NCBI GenBank assembly: GCA_963734085.1
Contig: CAVTFT010000010.1
Span: 62,001 to 126,000 of the forward strand
DNA from: CAIWHR01 sp963734085
Lineage (GTDB): Bacteria; Pseudomonadota; Gammaproteobacteria; Burkholderiales; Casimicrobiaceae
Direction of reading: 5' to 3'
DNA length: 64,000 bases
Position 1 is the first letter of the stretch. Each line of letters begins with the position of its first letter. Shown here piece by piece: positions 42,093-50,890 of the stretch. Below the pieces are notes generated by a model. It ran no database searches, was not told where the DNA came from, and worked only from the letters and a program-made list of their open reading frames with translations. The translations under genes and the position numbers were made by a program.

Positions 42093-42848
42093 TCAGCAGT
42101 CCGCCTTTGCCGCCTCGCGGAGCAGCGCCTTCATCTGCCGCACGGCTTCGCGCAGGCCCACGAATAGCGACCGAGCGATGATCGCGTGGCCGACGTGCAG
42201 CTCGCGTACGCCGGGGATTGCCGCAACCGGCTGCACGTTGAAATAATTGAGCGCGTGCCCGGCGTTGAAACGCATTCCGGCATGCCGGATCGCCTCGCCC
42301 GCGACGCGGATCCGCTCGAGCTCGGCGACGACGGCGCCGCTTTCCGGATCACGGCCCTTGGCATGAAACGCATGCGCGTACGGGCCCGTATGGACTTCGC
42401 AGACCTTGGCCCCGATTCGTGCCGCCGCATCGATCTGCCTCGCCTCGGCATCGATGAAGACGCTGGTGACGATGCCTGCGCCGGCGAGCCGGGTGACGGC
42501 TTCGGCAAGCTTCTTTTCCTGGGCGGCGATGTCGAGCCCGCCTTCGGTCGTGATCTCCTCGCGTCCTTCCGGCACCAGCATCGCCATTTCCGGCTTGAGC
42601 GCGCAGGCGATCCCGATCATCTCGGCGGTTGCGGCCATCTCCAGGTTGAGCTTGATATGGACGAGCTCACGCAGTCGTCGCACGTCGTGGTCCTGGATGT
42701 GGCGCCGGTCCTCGCGCAGATGAACGGTGATGCCCGCGGCGCCGCCGAGATGCGCCTCGACGGCCGCCCACACGGGATCCGGTTCGTAAGTGCGGCGCGC
42801 CTCGCGCAGCGTTGCGACGTGGTCGATGTTGACCGACAGTTCAATCAC
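42093..42848 (-). CDS. pdxJ: Pyridoxine 5'-phosphate synthase
   Basis: 251 residues starting at GTG 42848, which gives the family N-terminus (V/M)IELSVNIDHVATLREAR; the frame extends 16 codons further but not as PdxJ sequence. Motifs present: HLREDRRHIQDHD, KLNLEMAAT, VPEGREEITTEGGLD, EVHTGPYAHAF and the NAGHALNYFN phosphate-binding loop. It condenses 1-deoxyxylulose 5-phosphate with 3-amino-2-oxopropyl phosphate to form pyridoxine 5'-phosphate. It overlaps the recO end by eight bases, so it is translationally coupled. Confidence 0.95.
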   Translation of the reverse strand: MIELSVNIDHVATLREARRTYEPDPVWAAVEAHLGGAAGITVHLREDRRHIQDHDVRRLRELVHIKLNLEMAATAEMIGIACALKPEMAMLVPEGREEITTEGGLDIAAQEKKLAEAVTRLAGAGIVTSVFIDAEARQIDAAARIGAKVCEVHTGPYAHAFHAKGRDPESGAVVAELERIRVAGEAIRHAGMRFNAGHALNYFNVQPVAAIPGVRELHVGHAIIARSLFVGLREAVRQMKALLREAAKADC

Positions 42849-43602
42849 GGCGGCGGCTCTCCCCGTCTTCCAGTGCCTGCAGATCCTGCACGACACGGCG
42901 GCTCTCGACGCCGCGCTGCTCGAGGTAGTGGTCGAGCACCTCGCGCATCAGGCGCTTGGCTTCGTTCGCCGTCTCGGCATCGGGATAACGATCGCCGGCG
43001 AGCGCGAGCAACGTGGCCCCGCGCACCAGCGGCCACCTCACGCCCGGTTCCGGCAAGGTGCGGCGCGGCCCTCGATCGAACGCGTAATGGTAGCGCGTCG
43101 CCGGATCCACCGGCGCGCCGGTGTCGGCTTCGCGCAGCAACGGCAGCGCGTAGCCCAGTTCGGCGACCAGCCGGACTTCGAAGCGACGCAGCACCGCCGC
43201 CTGCTCGCGCCCGGCCGCAAGATCGGCGAGCGCCGCTTCGTAGTCGGCGAAGAGCTGCGGATGCGGATCCTCGCGCGGCAACAGCTTCAGCAGCAGTTCG
43301 TTCAGGTAGAACCCGCACAGCAGCGCCGATCCGCCGACCAGCGGCAGCCCGCCACGCCATTCGGCCTTGTGCAGCGTCTTCAACTCGTGCTGCCCGGACC
43401 AAGAAAGAATGAGGGGCTGGAATCCCTGCAGCAGCCCCCGCAGTTCCGAACGCGGCCGCCTTGCGCCGCGCGCGACCATCGCGACCCGGCCGAACGCCGG
43501 CGTGAACGCTTCGACGATGACGCTCGTCTCGCGGTAGGGATAGGCGTGCAGAACGAAGGCCGGTTCGTCGTCGTGGAAAAGCGGTCGGGCGCGCGCTGGC
43601 AT
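42841..43602 (-). CDS. recO: DNA repair protein RecO
   Basis: 253 residues. OB-fold N-terminus (AFVLHAYPYRETSVIVEAFT; RVAMVARGARRPRS) and helical C-terminal domain (LLCGFYLNELLLKLLPRED; FEVRLVAELGYALPL). The four-cysteine zinc site of some RecO proteins is absent, as in other proteobacterial members. With RecR it loads RecA onto SSB-covered single-stranded DNA. It lies 18 bases after era, in the conserved lepB-DUF4845-rnc-era-recO-pdxJ order. Confidence 0.94.
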   Translation of the reverse strand: MPARARPLFHDDEPAFVLHAYPYRETSVIVEAFTPAFGRVAMVARGARRPRSELRGLLQGFQPLILSWSGQHELKTLHKAEWRGGLPLVGGSALLCGFYLNELLLKLLPREDPHPQLFADYEAALADLAAGREQAAVLRRFEVRLVAELGYALPLLREADTGAPVDPATRYHYAFDRGPRRTLPEPGVRWPLVRGATLLALAGDRYPDAETANEAKRLMREVLDHYLEQRGVESRRVVQDLQALEDGESRRRD

Positions 43603-43620
43603 TGCTGGTGTCCACGGCCG

Positions 43621-44520
43621 TCAGTAGCCGAAACGTTTCAGCAACGCCTCGTCGTCGGCCCAGCCCTTCTTCACCCGAACCCAGACTTCGAGGAACACTT
43701 TGCCGCCGAACAGGCGCTCCATGTCGGCGCGCGCCGCGGTCGCGATTTCCTTCATCTTCGCTCCACCCGCGCCCAGCAGAATCGCTTTCTGGTTCTCGCG
43801 GTCGACGATCACGCTCGCATGGATGCGCCGGACGTCGTCCTCCTGCACGAAGCGGTCGACGACGACCGTTGTTTCGTAAGGCACTTCCTCGCCCAGCAGG
43901 CGGAATATCTTTTCGCGGACAAACTCTGCGGCTAGGAAGCGTTCGTCGCGGTCGGTGATCTCGTCGGCGCCGAAGAGCGGCGGCGCCTCGGGCACAAGCG
44001 CGCGGATCTCGGCCGTGAGCGCATCGACGCCGTAGCCCGTTTCGGCGCTGACCGGAACGATCGCGGCGAAGGGGTGAAGCGACGACAGTTGAGCCATCTG
44101 GAGCAAAAGCACGTTCTTGTCTTCGAGGCGATCGACCTTGTTCAACGCCACCACTGCGTTCGCCGGCGCCGGCAGCAGGCGTAGCACCGCGCCATCGGCA
44201 TCGACCGTCCGGCCCGCCTCGATCACGACGACCACGCCATCGACGTCGGACAGGCTCTGCGTGACCGCCCGGTTCATCCGCTCGTTCAGCCGTGACCGGT
44301 GGAGCGTCTGGAATCCCGGCGTATCGACGAATACGAGCTGCACATCGGCGGTGGTGACAACGCCGGTAATCCGGTGTCGCGTCGTCTGCGCTTTTTTCGA
44401 CGTGATGCTGAGCTTCGCGCCGACCAGGCGGTTCAGCAACGTCGACTTGCCGACATTCGGGCGGCCGACGATCGCCACGAGACCGCAGCGAAAATCCCGA
44501 GGACGGGTCGTGGCGATCAT
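43621..44520 (-). CDS. era: GTPase Era, 16S rRNA processing
   Basis: 299 residues starting MIATTRPRDFRCG. G1 GRPNVGKST (19-27), the switch region with TTRHRITG, G3 DTPG (66-69), G4 NKVD (127-130) and G5 VSAETG are intact, and the C-terminal KH domain ends KGWADDEALLKRFGY. It binds the 3' end of 16S rRNA and couples small-subunit maturation to growth. Its ATG overlaps the rnc stop by four bases (ATGA), the classical rnc-era coupling. Confidence 0.96.
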   Translation of the reverse strand: MIATTRPRDFRCGLVAIVGRPNVGKSTLLNRLVGAKLSITSKKAQTTRHRITGVVTTADVQLVFVDTPGFQTLHRSRLNERMNRAVTQSLSDVDGVVVVIEAGRTVDADGAVLRLLPAPANAVVALNKVDRLEDKNVLLLQMAQLSSLHPFAAIVPVSAETGYGVDALTAEIRALVPEAPPLFGADEITDRDERFLAAEFVREKIFRLLGEEVPYETTVVVDRFVQEDDVRRIHASVIVDRENQKAILLGAGGAKMKEIATAARADMERLFGGKVFLEVWVRVKKGWADDEALLKRFGY

Positions 44521-45206
44521 CGGGGCGTCGTCTCGGCGCTTGCCGTCGCGGCCGCGTATGCCGCAGCCGCCGCTGCCTGCTCGGCTGCCCGCCGGCTCGG
44601 CCCGCTGCCTGCGGCGACGATCGCGAGGGCGGGAATCCGGCATTCGACGGTGAACGTTTGCGCGTGTGCCTCGCCGACGATTGCCGTGACGGCGTATTCG
44701 GGCACTGCAGTGCGCCGCGCCTGGAGCCATTCCTGCAGACGCGTCTTGGGATCCTTGCCAAGCGTCGCTGGATCGAGCCCGCGGAGATCCGTCGCGTAGA
44801 TCCGCTCGATGACCGCGCGCGCAGTCTCGAAGCCGGCGTCGATGAACACCGCGCCGAAAACAGCCTCGAGCGCGTCGGCGAGGATCGACGGTCGGGCGGC
44901 GCCCCCGCTCCGCTGCTCGCCCTCGCCCAGCCGGATCGCCTCGCCGATCCCGACCGTGCGTGCGAGCCGGGCAAGCGTGTCGCGGTTGACGAGGTTTGCG
45001 CGCACCCGCGACAGATCGCCCTCGGGGATCTGCGGAAAGCGCTCGTAGAGCACCGCTGCAATCGCGCAATTCAGAACCGCGTCGCCAACGAACTCGAGCC
45101 GCTCGTTCTGACTCCCGCCGAAACTGCGATGGGTGAGCGCCTGCGTCAGAAGCGAGGCGCTTCGGAACGCGTAGCCGAGCTCTTCAGCGAGCGTGAGGGG
45201 GGTCAT
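44517..45206 (-). CDS. rnc: Ribonuclease III
   Basis: 229 residues. The RNase III signature is ERLEFVGDAVLN (35-46), the second catalytic acidic site is in ADALEAVFGAVFID, and a double-stranded-RNA-binding domain fills about 150-215 (DPKTRLQEWLQARR; FTVECRIPA). The C-terminus is Ala-rich (AEQAAAAAAYAAATASAE). It processes rRNA and mRNA duplexes. It is translationally coupled to era and follows the DUF4845 gene by 24 bases. Confidence 0.96.
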   Translation of the reverse strand: MTPLTLAEELGYAFRSASLLTQALTHRSFGGSQNERLEFVGDAVLNCAIAAVLYERFPQIPEGDLSRVRANLVNRDTLARLARTVGIGEAIRLGEGEQRSGGAARPSILADALEAVFGAVFIDAGFETARAVIERIYATDLRGLDPATLGKDPKTRLQEWLQARRTAVPEYAVTAIVGEAHAQTFTVECRIPALAIVAAGSGPSRRAAEQAAAAAAYAAATASAETTPR

Positions 45207-45230
45207 CCGCCGAAAGCATCTCCCGTCGCA

Positions 45231-45593
45231 TCAGCGGGTCGCCGAGGCCTCGAAGTCGAGGAACAGGCTCATGTTGCCGACGAGATGAAGCTTGCGCGCC
45301 CAGGCAACGCTGGCCGTGATCTGGTTGCCTTCCTTCGTGACTTCCAAGTCGCTGGCGCTGACCGAATCGATGTAGTCCGTGGCGAGATAGCGGTCGAATG
45401 TCCTGCGGACGTCGACCTGGCTCGTCGGATCCTTGACCTGGGCGAGCGTCTTCTCCAGCGATTTCTGAACCGAAAAGTACTCGATGTACGCGGGTGTCAC
45501 CCGGGCACCAACGACGACGAAAATCGCGATGACTGCGGCGACCAAGACGAACCCGATCAGTGTCAACCCGCCTTGCCTTCCTCGATGGTCCAT
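45231..45593 (-). CDS. DUF4845 pilin-like membrane protein
   Basis: 120 residues from MDHRGRQGGLTLIGF; a longer frame upstream overlaps lepB and lacks family sequence. One membrane helix (LIGFVLVAAVIAIFVVVGARV) follows a type-IV-pilin-like GGLTLIGF start. The remainder is a small periplasmic domain (SVSASDLEVTKEGNQITASV). DUF4845 genes sit between lepB and rnc in most betaproteobacteria. The function is unknown; an envelope or secretion role is inferred from the genomic neighbourhood only. Confidence 0.9.
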   Translation of the reverse strand: MDHRGRQGGLTLIGFVLVAAVIAIFVVVGARVTPAYIEYFSVQKSLEKTLAQVKDPTSQVDVRRTFDRYLATDYIDSVSASDLEVTKEGNQITASVAWARKLHLVGNMSLFLDFEASATR

Positions 45594-45601
45594 CGTCCCC
45601 C

Positions 45602-46537
45602 CTATCGTATACCACCGCCGACGCGCTTCCACGCGAAGCTCGTGATGTCGTCCCAGTTGAACCAGATGAAGAACGCCCGTCCGCGGATGTGGTCATCGGG
45701 CACGAAACCCCAATAGCGGCTGTCATCGCTGCGATCGCGGTTGTCGCCCATCATGAAATAATGCCCGGGCGGCACCTTGCACGCAAAACCGCTGCCATCG
45801 GAATTGTAATCGCAGTTCTCCCTGCCCGGAAACGGACGCACGGAGCTCGGGCTGACCGCAGGCATCATCGGGTCGGTCGCGATGTCGTGCTCCTTCGCCC
45901 CGTGCCCGGTCTCGGCGGTCTCCGTGGAACGCGCCATCGACTCGAAGCGCAGCCCCTCGACATAGCCGTAGGTGCCATCGGGCTTGACCGGCCACGGCAC
46001 ACCGTTGACGGTGAGCCGTTTGTCCTTGTAGACGACGACGTCCCCGCCGACGCCGATCACGCGCTTGATGAAGTCCTGCGACGGATTGAGCGGGTAGCGG
46101 AACACGACGACGTCACCGCGCTGCGGATCGCCGATCGGCACGATCTTCTGCTCGACGATCGGCAGCCGCAGTCCGTACGCAAACTTATTGACGAGGATGA
46201 AATCACCCACCTCGAGCGTGGGCCGCATCGACGATGACGGAATTTTGAACGGCTCGGCGACGAACGAGCGCAGCGCAAAGACGATCAGCAGGACGGGAAA
46301 GAAACTCTTCGGGTATTCGACCCACCACGGCTCACGCCGCAGACTTTCCTCGAGCGCCGCCCGCTCTTTGCGCACTGCCATCTCGTTCGTGCCGAGCGCG
46401 TCCTTGTAGCGCCGATCGAAGTCCGCCAATTCGCGATCGGCAGCGGCACGCCGCCGCCGCGCGAAAAGGAGGCGGTCCCCGAGCGCGACCAGTCCGGTGA
46501 AAAGCGTGGCGATAAACAGGATAAGCGCGAAATTCAT
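45602..46537 (-). CDS. lepB: Signal peptidase I
   Basis: 311 residues. Two membrane helices (about 3-25 and 78-95) precede the catalytic domain. Catalytic Ser103 is in PSSSMRPTLEVGD and Lys158 is in SQDFIKRVIGVGGD; GHYFMMGDNRDRSDDSR and the C-terminal RGRAFFIWF are further family boxes. It cleaves signal peptides of exported proteins in the inner membrane. It lies 103 bases after lepA and 8 bases before DUF4845. Confidence 0.96.
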   Translation of the reverse strand: MNFALILFIATLFTGLVALGDRLLFARRRRAAADRELADFDRRYKDALGTNEMAVRKERAALEESLRREPWWVEYPKSFFPVLLIVFALRSFVAEPFKIPSSSMRPTLEVGDFILVNKFAYGLRLPIVEQKIVPIGDPQRGDVVVFRYPLNPSQDFIKRVIGVGGDVVVYKDKRLTVNGVPWPVKPDGTYGYVEGLRFESMARSTETAETGHGAKEHDIATDPMMPAVSPSSVRPFPGRENCDYNSDGSGFACKVPPGHYFMMGDNRDRSDDSRYWGFVPDDHIRGRAFFIWFNWDDITSFAWKRVGGGIR

Positions 46538-46640
46538 TTCGGATTCTTTTCAATGGTCCAATTCTGGCAGGCCCGGATTGTGCCATGGACGGTGCGGCAT
46601 GGCAGCGATGCATCCACCGGCCAGGCAAGCGGTCGTGCCA

Positions 46641-48434
46641 TCACTTGTCGCCGACCTGCAGAATGGCGAGGAACGCCTCCTGCGGAATCTCGACGCTCCC
46701 GACCGCCTTCATCCGTTTCTTGCCGGCCTTCTGCTTTTCGAGAAGCTTCTTCTTGCGCGTGACGTCGCCGCCGTAGCATTTGGCCAGCACGTTCTTGCGC
46801 ATCGCCTTGATGTTCTCGCGGGCGATGATCTGCGCGCCGATCGACGCCTGCACCGCGACGTCGAACATCTGCCGCGGAATGAGCTTCCTCATCTTGGCGG
46901 CGACCTCGCGGCCGCGGTAGAGCGCGACCGAGCGGTGCACCATCACCGACAGCGCATCGACGCGCTCGCCGTTGATCAGGATGTCGAGCTTGACGACGTC
47001 GGCCGCGCGGAACTCGCGAAAATCGTAGTCGAGCGATGCATAGCCGCGCGACACCGATTTCAGCTTGTCGAAGAAATCCATCACGACTTCGGCCAGGGGC
47101 AGCTCGTAGGTCAGCATCACCTGGCGGCCGAGGTATTGCATGTTCTTCTGCACGCCGCGCTTTTCCGTGCACAGCGTCAGCACCGGGCCGACGTACTCCT
47201 GCGGCATCAGGATCGTCGCGGTGATGATCGGCTCGCGGATCTCCTCGACTTTCGACAGATCCGGGAGCTTCGACGGGTTCTCGATTTCCTGCAGCGTGCC
47301 GTCGCGCAGCAGGACCTCGTAGACGACGGTCGGCGCCGTCGTGATCAGATCCATGTCGTATTCGCGCTCGAGCCGCTCCTGGACGATGTCCATGTGCAGG
47401 AGGCCCAGAAACCCGCAGCGGAAACCGAAGCCCAACGCCTGCGAGACTTCCGGCTCGTAGTGCAGCGACGCGTCGTTCAACTTGAGCTTGTCCAGCGCAT
47501 CGCGCAACGCCTCGTATTGATTCGACTCGACCGGGTAGAGCCCGGCGAAGACCTGCGGTTTCACATCCTTGAATCCGGGCAGCGGCGCACTCGCGGGCCG
47601 TGCGGCAAGCGTCACGGTGTCGCCGACCTTCGCGGCGTGGATTTCCTTGATGCCGGCGACGACGAAGCCGACACCTCCGGCGGATAACGCGCCGCGGGCG
47701 ACGGCCTTCGGGGTAAACACGCCGACCTGCTCGCAGGTGAACGTCGCGCCGGACGCCATCAACTGGATCTTGTCGCGCGGTTTGAGCGTCCCATCCATGA
47801 CGCGGACCAGCATGACGACGCCGACATAGTTGTCGAACCACGAATCGATGATCAGCGCCGAAAGCGGTGCCGCGGGGTCGCCCGCAGGCGGCGGGATCCG
47901 CGCGATCACCGCTTCGAGCACGTCGTCGACGCCTTCCCCGGTCTTGGCGCTTACGCGGAGCGCATCGTGCGCGGGGATGCCGATGATGTCCTCGATCTCC
48001 TCGATCACCCGTTCCGGCTCGGCCGACGGGAGGTCGATCTTGTTCAGTGCCGGTACCACGGTCACGCCCTGTTCGATTGCCGTGTAGCAGTTGGCGACGG
48101 TCTGCGCCTCGACGCCCTGCGACGCGTCGACGACGAGCAGCGCGCCTTCGCACGCGGCGAGCGAGCGCGACACCTCGTAGGCGAAATCGACGTGCCCGGG
48201 CGTATCGATCAGGTTCAGGTTGTAGACCGCTCCGTCGCGTGCCGTGTAACTGAGGGCGGCCGTCTGCGCCTTGATCGTGATCCCCCGCTCGCGCTCGAGG
48301 TCCATCGTGTCCAGCACCTGTGCTTCCATCTCGCGGTCAGCGAGGCCGCCGCAACGCTGGATGAAGCGGTCGGCGAGCGTCGACTTGCCGTGGTCGATGT
48401 GGGCGATGATGGAAAAGTTGCGGATCAGGTCCAC
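46641..48434 (-). CDS. lepA: Elongation factor 4 (LepA)
   Basis: 597 residues, the full LepA length. G1 AHIDHGKST, G2 RERGITIKAQT, G3 DTPGHVDF and G4 NKIDLPSA are present, and the C-terminus has the LepA-specific domain (KCYGGDVTRKKKLLEKQKAG). A GTPase that can back-translocate or help assemble ribosomes under ionic stress. It lies downstream of the glutaredoxin gene; a terminator-like hairpin and a possible -10 element occur in the 116-base spacer, so lepA may start its own transcript with an attenuating leader. Confidence 0.97.
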   Translation of the reverse strand: MDLIRNFSIIAHIDHGKSTLADRFIQRCGGLADREMEAQVLDTMDLERERGITIKAQTAALSYTARDGAVYNLNLIDTPGHVDFAYEVSRSLAACEGALLVVDASQGVEAQTVANCYTAIEQGVTVVPALNKIDLPSAEPERVIEEIEDIIGIPAHDALRVSAKTGEGVDDVLEAVIARIPPPAGDPAAPLSALIIDSWFDNYVGVVMLVRVMDGTLKPRDKIQLMASGATFTCEQVGVFTPKAVARGALSAGGVGFVVAGIKEIHAAKVGDTVTLAARPASAPLPGFKDVKPQVFAGLYPVESNQYEALRDALDKLKLNDASLHYEPEVSQALGFGFRCGFLGLLHMDIVQERLEREYDMDLITTAPTVVYEVLLRDGTLQEIENPSKLPDLSKVEEIREPIITATILMPQEYVGPVLTLCTEKRGVQKNMQYLGRQVMLTYELPLAEVVMDFFDKLKSVSRGYASLDYDFREFRAADVVKLDILINGERVDALSVMVHRSVALYRGREVAAKMRKLIPRQMFDVAVQASIGAQIIARENIKAMRKNVLAKCYGGDVTRKKKLLEKQKAGKKRMKAVGSVEIPQEAFLAILQVGDK

Positions 48435-48459
48435 GGGATGGGGTCAAGTACGCGCAGCA

Positions 48460-48487
48460 AAACAAAGGGGCACCGGACAGTGCCCCT
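48460..48487 (-). terminator. Intrinsic terminator between the glutaredoxin gene and lepA
   Basis: AGGGGCAC / GTGCCCCT forms a perfect 8-bp stem with a 6-base loop, followed on the minus strand by TTGTTTTGC. It would end the rpoE-mucD-glutaredoxin transcript before lepA. Because a candidate -10 (48520-48527) lies upstream of it, it could also act inside a lepA leader. Confidence 0.65.
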
Positions 48488-48519
48488 AAAGTGGCGTGTT
48501 GCCGTCGCAAAGACGTTGA

Positions 48520-48527
48520 ATTCTAGC
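48520..48527 (-). promoter_or_regulatory. Candidate -10 element GCTAGAAT before lepA
   Basis: On the minus strand GCTAGAAT lies about 85 bases before the lepA ATG and 24 bases after the glutaredoxin stop. It is the fourth copy of this octamer placed upstream of a gene on the coding strand in this window. No -35 hexamer is evident. Confidence 0.35.
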
Positions 48528-48550
48528 GGATTTCGCCGCCGAGCGCGACC

Positions 48551-48811
48551 TCAACGAGGACCGTCCAGCGCCTGTTCGACCCGCGCCCGGTCGAAATGAT
48601 AGTGGCACAACGCGGTGCCCGATTGCGGCTGCCCGGCGAAGAGGACCGGCACCCGGTCGCCCCACGTGGACTCCAGCGCGGCATTCCCGGGTTCATCGAT
48701 GTCGACGACCTCGAGCGTAAGGCCATGCGCCGCCGCGACCGGCTGCACCGCCGCGAGCATTTCGTCGCAAAGGTGGCAATAGGCGCGCACGAGCAGCGTC
48801 AATGTCTTCAT
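48551..48811 (-). CDS. Glutaredoxin-family (DUF836-type) thiol protein
   Basis: 86 residues from MKTLTLLVRAYCHLCDEM; the longer open frame upstream is not family sequence. The thioredoxin-like fold has a CxxC motif (Cys12-His-Leu-Cys15) and the cis-Pro segment DRVPVLF. Small proteins of this type sit between mucD and lepA in many betaproteobacteria. A thiol-disulfide role in the cytosol is expected; partners are unknown. Confidence 0.88.
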   Translation of the reverse strand: MKTLTLLVRAYCHLCDEMLAAVQPVAAAHGLTLEVVDIDEPGNAALESTWGDRVPVLFAGQPQSGTALCHYHFDRARVEQALDGPR

Positions 48812-49008
48812 CGGCGCCTTGCGCTCGGCGCCGGGTCCGCGCGACGAAATCCGGGCGGATTGCGAAACCGCCTCGCGAGCCCCATCATGTGCGTCCGACC
48901 ACGGGTCCGGCACCGTTCCAGACGTCCACCGAAGAAGCCCGCCGCACCACGTGCGCGAAGTCGTGACGGGTCGCCCGCCGCGCCCTCGTGTCGTCGCAGG
49001 AGGATGCC

Positions 49009-49386
49009 ATGCTGAAAAAGATTGCCGTTGCGTTCGGCGTCATTTTTGTTGTCGCCGGCGTGCTCGGATTCGTTCCCGCGTTCGTCACCGATGGACGGCT
49101 GCTGGGTCTGTTCGAAGTCAACAACCTCCACAACCTCGTGCACCTCGTCACCGGGATTCTCGCGATCGTCGTGGGCGTGTGGAGCGAAGGGGCGTCGCGG
49201 ACGTTCTTCCGGATCTTCGGCGTGATCTACGCGGTCGTGGCCGCGCTCGGTCTCTACTCCGGCAACGAGCCGGTGCTGGGACTCATCGCGAACAATACCG
49301 CCGACGTGGTGCTGCACGCGGTGATCGCGGTCGTAGCGCTCTACCTGGGATTCGCGCTGACCCGCACCTCCGCGCGGCCGATCTAG
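49009..49386 (+). CDS. DUF4383-type four-helix membrane protein
   Basis: 125 residues; the start MLKKIAVAFG has AGGAGG (48998-49003) 5 bases upstream, a very strong site. Four membrane helices span nearly the whole chain (IAVAFGVIFVVAGVLGFVP; LHNLVHLVTGILAIVVGVW; FFRIFGVIYAVVAALGLY; VVLHAVIAVVALYLGFAL). NLHNLVHLVTG and NTADVVLH are typical DUF4383 motifs with conserved His. Function unknown. It lies on the plus strand between the mucD and glutaredoxin genes, both minus, so it interrupts the conserved sigma-E block. Confidence 0.88.
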   Translation: MLKKIAVAFGVIFVVAGVLGFVPAFVTDGRLLGLFEVNNLHNLVHLVTGILAIVVGVWSEGASRTFFRIFGVIYAVVAALGLYSGNEPVLGLIANNTADVVLHAVIAVVALYLGFALTRTSARPI

Positions 49387-49403
49387 TCCGTCGCCCGCCT
49401 CAC

Positions 49404-50849
49404 TCACTCGCCATTCAGCTTCAGCGACGAATAGAACTCCTGTTCGCCGCGCTTCAAGCGCAGGGTGACCGATGCGCCCTTTTCGAGCTTCGACAGGAGC
49501 GCGTTCACCTGCTCTGCACTCTTTGCCTCGGTCGTCTGTCCGCGGTTGACGATAGCAAGGATGACGTCGCCCGGCTGGACGTTGCCGCGTACCGACCCGG
49601 TGATGTCCTCGATCCCGACGCCGTTCTTGATTTCGAGCTCCTTCTTCTGCTCGTCGGTGAGGTCGGCGAGCACGAGCCCGATCCGGTTGGGCTTCCCCTT
49701 CTCCTTCTGGGCCGGACTGTTGCGACGCGGCGGGGTCGCTGCCTCGTCCTTGATTTCCGCGACGGTCACCGCGATGTCGCGCTGGGCGCCCTTGCGCCAG
49801 ACCGTCAGCGTGACCTTCGCGCCCGGCTTGATCGCCGTGATGATCCGCGGCAACTCGCTCGACGTGTGAATTTCGCGGCCGTCGGCCTTGACGATGATGT
49901 CGCCGGTTTCGACGCCGGCCTTTTCCGCCGGCCCACCCTTTTCCACCGAGTTGACGAGTGCACCGCCCAGCTTGGCGAGCCCGAAAGCATCGGCGGTCTC
50001 CCTCGTGACTTCCTGGATCTGGACCCCGATCTTGCCGCGCGTCACCCTGCCCTTTTCCCGGATCTGGCTGACGGCATTCATTGCGACGTCGATGGGAACG
50101 GCGAAGGAAAGCCCCATGAAGCCGCCGGTTTGCGAAAAGATGAGCGCGTTGATGCCGACGACTTCGCCCTTGAGGTTGAACAGCGGACCGCCCGAGTTGC
50201 CCGGGTTGACCGCGGCGTCGGTCTGGATGTAGGGGATGAGGTTCTCCTGCGGCAGATCGCGCCCTTTGGCGCTCACGATCCCCGCCGTCATCGTGTTCTC
50301 GAGGCCGAACGGCTTGCCGATCGCGACCACCCACTCGCCGACCTTGAGCTTCTCGGGGTCGCCGATCGTGGCCTTCGGCAGATCCTTCGCGTCGATCTTG
50401 AGCAGCGCCACATCGGTACGCTTGTCGAGGCCGATCACCTTGGCCTTGAACTCGCGCCGGTCGGAAAGCTTGACGTTGACCTCGTCCGCACCGTCGACAA
50501 CGTGGGCGTTGGTCACGATGTAGCCGTCGCTGCCGATGATGAAGCCCGAGCCAACCGACTGCTGCTCCAGATCGCGCTGCGGCATGCCGCGTCGCGGGAT
50601 CTGTCCACCGAAGCGGCGAAAGAATTCGTAGAACGGATCATCCTCGGACAAGTCGGGGAAGCGCGATCGCTTGATCTTCTGCGTGACGTCGATGCTGACC
50701 ACGGTGGCGCCCTGCTTTTCGTAGAGCTCGGTGAAGTCCGGCAGCGCAGCGGCGCGGCCCTGCGCCGCGACCGACCCTGCAGCAGCCAGAATGGCGAACG
50801 CCGCGCAAATGAGCGTGACAGCGTTGAGATAGCGCTTGTGAAACATCAT
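49404..50849 (-). CDS. mucD: Periplasmic serine protease/chaperone DegQ/MucD
   Basis: 481 residues from the double ATG at 50849/50846. The signal peptide spans about 1-30 (cleavage near SVAAQG). The trypsin-like triad is His116 (VTNAHVVDG), Asp146 (RTDVALLKI) and Ser219 (NPGNSGGPLF). Two PDZ domains follow (about 280-370 and 390-480). It degrades misfolded envelope proteins and in the MucD context moderates the sigma-E response. It is 41 bases downstream of rseB, and the two C-terminal neighbours on the block are interrupted by the opposite-strand DUF4383 gene. Confidence 0.95.
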   Translation of the reverse strand: MMFHKRYLNAVTLICAAFAILAAAGSVAAQGRAAALPDFTELYEKQGATVVSIDVTQKIKRSRFPDLSEDDPFYEFFRRFGGQIPRRGMPQRDLEQQSVGSGFIIGSDGYIVTNAHVVDGADEVNVKLSDRREFKAKVIGLDKRTDVALLKIDAKDLPKATIGDPEKLKVGEWVVAIGKPFGLENTMTAGIVSAKGRDLPQENLIPYIQTDAAVNPGNSGGPLFNLKGEVVGINALIFSQTGGFMGLSFAVPIDVAMNAVSQIREKGRVTRGKIGVQIQEVTRETADAFGLAKLGGALVNSVEKGGPAEKAGVETGDIIVKADGREIHTSSELPRIITAIKPGAKVTLTVWRKGAQRDIAVTVAEIKDEAATPPRRNSPAQKEKGKPNRIGLVLADLTDEQKKELEIKNGVGIEDITGSVRGNVQPGDVILAIVNRGQTTEAKSAEQVNALLSKLEKGASVTLRLKRGEQEFYSSLKLNGE

Positions 50850-50890
50850 TGGAGTTCTGCCTCGATCATGGGCAACAAAAAGATGCCGGG

